Assembly: GCA_021203745.1 (NCBI GenBank)
Contig: JAJQAP010000060.1
Coordinates: 1 to 18,505, forward strand
Source of the DNA: Coprobacillus sp.
GTDB lineage: Bacteria > Bacillota_I > Bacilli_A > RFN20 > CAG-826
Length of the DNA: 18,505 nt
Reading direction: 5' to 3'
The notes under the pieces were generated by a model. That model was not told the origin of the DNA and searched no databases. It was given only the letters and a program-made list of their open reading frames with translations. Below, in pieces: positions 14,992 to 18,505 of the stretch (positions are counted from its first letter, which is position 1; every line of letters begins with the position of its first letter). The position numbers and the translations under genes were made by a program.

Positions 14992-17414
14992 TGAGTAGAC
15001 GTAATCTCATCATCTTATTAATTATGCCCTTTGTTATCGCTCTCCTTGGTATGAGTGTTATTACTATTGGTCTAAACTTTGTCGATAACGATATTTTAGG
15101 GATTATCTGGAACTATGCGGATACAGAAGGTTTTAAAGTGGGCACTCAAACTAGACTAGAAGCATATGGAGTTAACGATAAAAACTATCCTGTTACTAAC
15201 ACCACATTATACTGGTCTGTAGAAAACACAGATCCAGAAGAGGATGAGCACGCTAGAATCGTGAATACTAATTACTTGCAGGCTATGAGTGAGGGAACAG
15301 TAACAATAACTGCGACTAACGAAAAAGGAAACGTCTACCGTTCATTTACTGGTTTAATCTATAATGGATCCGCAATAATCATTAATCCTGAAATAAGTGG
15401 TTCAGGAACAAATGTTGATTCTACTAGATACTTTGGTCAGTATGATTTAAAAGAGGGAGAAAAAGTTAACGCCACGATTCCATTCACCATTACTACCTAT
15501 GGTGATATTAGTGAAGATTCGGTCTATGTTGATAATCCACTTGATATTTTAGGATACGCAAATGTTGACTTTGATTCTAACTCAATATCTATCCTACAAC
15601 CAGGTGATATTACAATAAGATTTTCTTCCCTTGATAGTCAAGATAGTTATGAATTCTCTTTTACTGTTGTAGAGGATGGAGTAAATGTTTATAACTACGA
15701 TGATTTAATGCAATGTACAAATGAGTCGGAAGAGGGCGAAATAGTGGTGCTCTGCTCCTCTCTAGAATCGCTCGATAATACATATAATACAGACACATAT
15801 GGCGATATCTCCACAAAAGTGGCAAATAATATCGAATTATTTGGTCATTATGATCTAGATACTGGTTCATATTCTTTTGAAGATGAAGTCTATAGAATGA
15901 AGACAACCTATGATGATACTTATATCCAGGAGTGGAATTCTTTTGCCTCTTCTTCAAATGCATATTCAGAGATTACAGACGAGGTAATCGTTGGTATCCA
16001 CGTCCAAAAAGACTTCTATGGTAATGGTTACACAATTAACTTACATAATCTTACATTCCCATATAATGTAACCGATGCAAGTGGCTACTCTATTCCCACC
16101 CTTAGTAGTGATAACCTCTTTAGAGGACCACTCCCAACCTATATGCTCGGGGATCCTAATGGAAGCGCCCTTATTGGTACTTATGGACAAGATAATATCG
16201 GTATGTATGTCGATGGGGATGATATCACGATTAATGACTTAGTCTTAAAAAACTGTGACTTCGGTAATTCGCTCTCTTACCTCGAGTATACCGGAACAGT
16301 AATGGAGATATGTGGAGATAATGTCACAGTTAAAAATTCACGTCTATCCGCGGGTAAAAACGTACTAAGGATTATGTCATCAAATAACTGTTTAATCGAT
16401 AACTGTATGATTAGCTACGCCCAAAACTTCTTAATCTATGCTGGATCTAATAACCAAGCAGATATCGATGGTAATACCTATGACTACTATCTAGATGAAT
16501 ATGGTAATAACGTATACACCACATTGAATAGATACCTCTCTAACGGAGGGGAAGGAGATACATTATTAAACGATTACCTTAATGGGTATTATACAAATGG
16601 GATGGAAAGAGCGATTAGAGACTTACAGGATAAGTTAAATCCTACAGGAGGATCCTTACCTTATGACGGGGATATAACAATCAATGATACCCTCTTCTAT
16701 ACTTCAGGAGTGGCCTCTATTGGTCTAGACTCTATGTTTAATGGACCATATCTATATAGCGCTATTCCAAGTGCGGTTAAGTCTATTTTTGACTCGTATC
16801 TAGGCAGTTCTTCCTCTTCATTAATCCCCCTTTATCCCACAGGGATAGCCGCTAACTCATATCCAGTAGAAATTACTATTACTGGTGAAACAATGTTCTA
16901 TGACTGGAAAAACATTGAAACAATGGATGTCTCTGGTCTTATCTATGAAAATATGTCCTCTATCTTTGGTAGTCTAGGATTACTTGTTGGTAGTGACAAT
17001 GCTATCACTGTGGACGATATATTCCCTATTAAGAGTATTCTTCTCTCTCAAGCGGAGCGAACTGGAAATATCTATGCTCTTCAAAATGACGATGGATCCT
17101 ATTCTAGGTATATCAATATACCTATTGTTAACTTCGGTGGTGGATATAATGGAAGCACTGTTAACTTTATAAATTGTCCTTATTCTAGTAGAATTACTTC
17201 AAGTATTGAAGTAGACTTACTAGAAAGGTATATGGGATCTAGTTATTCTAATAGTTCATCCTCTATATCTAACTTAACATCAATGCTCTATAAATCCGTC
17301 ACAGTGGTAACAGGATTTAACTCCTATTACTTCACCTGTTCAAGAGGTGATGGATACCTATATAACGAGGCTCCAAAAGTAGCCACATTAATCGAAAACG
17401 CGAAAGGAAGATAA
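14991..17414 (+). CDS. Membrane-anchored surface protein with Ig-like and beta-helix regions
   Basis: An 807-residue protein with an N-terminal membrane segment at about 5-28 after MSRR, and the rest predicted outside the cell. Residues about 45-125 resemble a bacterial Ig-like (Big_2-type) domain (TLYWSVENTD, then LQAMSEGTVTITATN), and a second strand-rich unit follows at about 160-235 (ending in QPGDITIRFSSL). Residues about 400-490 show parallel beta-helix-like repeats (DITINDLVLKNCDF, NVTVKNSRLS, NCLIDNCMIS), and ITINDTLFY recurs later. There is no LPxTG or catalytic motif. No clear signal cleavage site is visible, so it may stay membrane-anchored. It overlaps the permease gene's stop, with a GGAGG site upstream. 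Beta-helix proteins bind or cut polysaccharides; carbohydrate binding at the cell surface is possible but unproven. Confidence 0.75.
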   Translation: MSRRNLIILLIMPFVIALLGMSVITIGLNFVDNDILGIIWNYADTEGFKVGTQTRLEAYGVNDKNYPVTNTTLYWSVENTDPEEDEHARIVNTNYLQAMSEGTVTITATNEKGNVYRSFTGLIYNGSAIIINPEISGSGTNVDSTRYFGQYDLKEGEKVNATIPFTITTYGDISEDSVYVDNPLDILGYANVDFDSNSISILQPGDITIRFSSLDSQDSYEFSFTVVEDGVNVYNYDDLMQCTNESEEGEIVVLCSSLESLDNTYNTDTYGDISTKVANNIELFGHYDLDTGSYSFEDEVYRMKTTYDDTYIQEWNSFASSSNAYSEITDEVIVGIHVQKDFYGNGYTINLHNLTFPYNVTDASGYSIPTLSSDNLFRGPLPTYMLGDPNGSALIGTYGQDNIGMYVDGDDITINDLVLKNCDFGNSLSYLEYTGTVMEICGDNVTVKNSRLSAGKNVLRIMSSNNCLIDNCMISYAQNFLIYAGSNNQADIDGNTYDYYLDEYGNNVYTTLNRYLSNGGEGDTLLNDYLNGYYTNGMERAIRDLQDKLNPTGGSLPYDGDITINDTLFYTSGVASIGLDSMFNGPYLYSAIPSAVKSIFDSYLGSSSSSLIPLYPTGIAANSYPVEITITGETMFYDWKNIETMDVSGLIYENMSSIFGSLGLLVGSDNAITVDDIFPIKSILLSQAERTGNIYALQNDDGSYSRYINIPIVNFGGGYNGSTVNFINCPYSSRITSSIEVDLLERYMGSSYSNSSSSISNLTSMLYKSVTVVTGFNSYYFTCSRGDGYLYNEAPKVATLIENAKGR

Positions 17415-18505
17415 TGCCTATGAAAAGAAAACTATTTAAGAAATTAGTCTTAGGAGTGCTTATGCTTGGACTCCCTATTAGTTCTTTAACCTCTTGTGGC
17501 TTCCTTTCCACTTCCTCAAATACCACAGTAAATACAATTACTGATATTGAAACAGGACTAGATGCAAACGGAAACATCGTCTTAACAATTACCTTCTCCA
17601 ACATGGATCCAGTTATAGTGACAATTCCTGCTGGCACCACCGGTAGTGATGGTGTGGGTATTGAATCAATCTACTACTCCCCATCTAGTGATGGAACCTC
17701 CACAATTGTAACTATTGTTTATACAGATCCAGATAGAGATCCTGATGTGATATCTATTCCAAATGGTTCTACATTAACCTCCACCAACACTGTTACAGAT
17801 CAAGAAACTGGTCTCTCATATATTGTTTTTACCTTCCAGGTAGGAAGCGAAGAGTACACAGTAACATTTGAAATACCAAAAGGTGACCAAGGTGATAAAG
17901 GTGTTGGTATTGCGGATATTACCTATAACTACGATACAGACGATGAGGGAAACCCTGGTGTTACCATGGTTATTGAACTTGATAATGGGGAGAGCGCATA
18001 TGTCTTTATCCCAACCGGTTCTCAAGGTGAAGAAGGTGTAGGTATTGAGTCTATTGTGGCCTCCACTGTTGGAGACGAGTATATCGTCACTATTACTTAT
18101 ACAAACGGTGAGTCTGAATCAGTTAGCTTTACTAAACCCGCAGACGGTAACAGCTGGTATACAGGTAATGGAATAGGTAATGTTCCAGACGGAACAAGAG
18201 ATGGTGACTTCTATTTTGACACCCAGTCAATGACAATCTATCTAAAAAGAGATGGTAACTGGGTAGTTGTCTGTACCTTTACCACTGATCAAACTCAGCA
18301 TACAGTCTCCTTTGATTTAAATGATAAAGATAGTGATGTAAATGCATCTATGCCTGAGGGCTGGACCTATCCATATCAAGCAACAATCTACCATAACTCA
18401 TACTTTCAAACAGAAACAAATAAACCATCAGATTATGCATATACTTGGGGGATCCCTATCCCCACAAGAGAGGGATATACCTTTACTGGGTGGTGTACAA
18501 GTGCC
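17414..18505 (+). CDS. Surface lipoprotein with collagen-like tandem modules and InlB-type repeat (3' end outside window)
   Basis: Open to the window edge with 364 codons visible. A signal peptide with basic start (MKRKLFKK) and hydrophobic core ends in the lipobox LTSC, so Cys28 would be lipid-anchored. The body has modules of about 45-80 residues, each ending in a short collagen-like motif: GTTGSDGVGI, GDQGDKGVGI and GSQGEEGVGI, followed by strand-rich sequence (ESIYY, ADITY, ESIVA). A block PDGTRDGDFYFDT...IYLKRDGNW resembles the segment common after collagen-like runs in Firmicute surface proteins. The visible end begins an InlB B-repeat-like unit (VSFDLN ... REGYTFTGW). The start at 17414 shares a base with the previous stop; Met at 17420 is an alternative, both behind AAAGGA. 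Probably an adhesin or scaffold; that role is inferred. Confidence 0.88.
   Translation, partial: MPMKRKLFKKLVLGVLMLGLPISSLTSCGFLSTSSNTTVNTITDIETGLDANGNIVLTITFSNMDPVIVTIPAGTTGSDGVGIESIYYSPSSDGTSTIVTIVYTDPDRDPDVISIPNGSTLTSTNTVTDQETGLSYIVFTFQVGSEEYTVTFEIPKGDQGDKGVGIADITYNYDTDDEGNPGVTMVIELDNGESAYVFIPTGSQGEEGVGIESIVASTVGDEYIVTITYTNGESESVSFTKPADGNSWYTGNGIGNVPDGTRDGDFYFDTQSMTIYLKRDGNWVVVCTFTTDQTQHTVSFDLNDKDSDVNASMPEGWTYPYQATIYHNSYFQTETNKPSDYAYTWGIPIPTREGYTFTGWCTSA

Noticed and set aside
1..18505. Reassignment of TGA to Trp (Mollicutes code)
   Set aside because: Trp is TGG where checked and no gene is interrupted by TGA; absence of TGA among eleven stops is too small a sample to mean anything.
1..18505. 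CRISPR arrays, tRNA/rRNA genes, transposases or attachment sites
   Set aside because: No regularly spaced direct repeats, no RNA-gene-like sequences and no mobile-element genes were seen; the window is almost fully occupied by coding sequence.
17414..18505. True collagen-like stalk protein
   Set aside because: The Gly-x-x runs are only three triplets long at each site, too short for a stable triple helix.

Overview
The window looks like moderately AT-rich DNA from a Gram-positive Firmicute-type bacterium. Several features point that way: strong AAGGAGG-type ribosome binding sites, a lipobox lipoprotein, SipW-type (ER-type) signal peptidase biology, collagen-like and InlB-like surface repeats, and two DUF368 proteins. 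An uncultured gut member of the Bacilli (Erysipelotrichia / RF39 / RFN20-like) would fit, but that placement is inference. All Trp codons inspected are TGG and every visible stop is TAA or TAG, so the standard bacterial code works.

Left half (1-6370, all minus strand; transcription order is right to left). The order is a DUF368 membrane protein, a PAP2 phosphatase, a second DUF368 protein, a TetR-type repressor, and then the two halves of a heterodimeric ABC exporter, the last cut by the window edge. DUF368 proteins (PopT) are known undecaprenyl-phosphate translocases and PAP2 enzymes can dephosphorylate undecaprenyl-pyrophosphate, so DUF368-PAP2-DUF368 reads as a lipid-carrier recycling cassette. 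The TetR gene overlaps the second DUF368 gene by one base. A 29-bp near-perfect inverted repeat between TetR and the exporter is a good candidate for its operator.

Divergent control region (6371-6587). It holds a promoter for the minus operon and at least two promoter-like elements for the plus operon. The plus-strand elements overlap two different perfect inverted repeats.

Right half (6588-18505, all plus strand). This is one long gene cluster: two paralogous secreted proteins with SipW/TasA-type signal peptides; a 9-bp-stem hairpin; an ER-type (Ser/His) signal peptidase; a four-helix membrane protein fused to a McrB-like AAA+ ATPase; a protein with weak McrC/DUF2357-like features and a C-terminal zinc ribbon but no visible nuclease; an ABC-2 transporter (ATPase plus permease); a membrane-anchored Ig-like/beta-helix surface protein; and a lipoprotein with collagen-like tandem modules and an InlB-type repeat, cut by the window edge. 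From 12587 on, each gene starts inside the stop codon of the previous one (TAATG), so the downstream part is translationally coupled.

The most unusual element is the pairing of a membrane-anchored McrB-like motor with a nuclease-less McrC-like partner inside a surface-protein secretion operon. A working hypothesis is a SipW-dependent cell-surface fibre or matrix system that has recruited a McrBC-derived AAA+ machine for assembly or export instead of DNA restriction.
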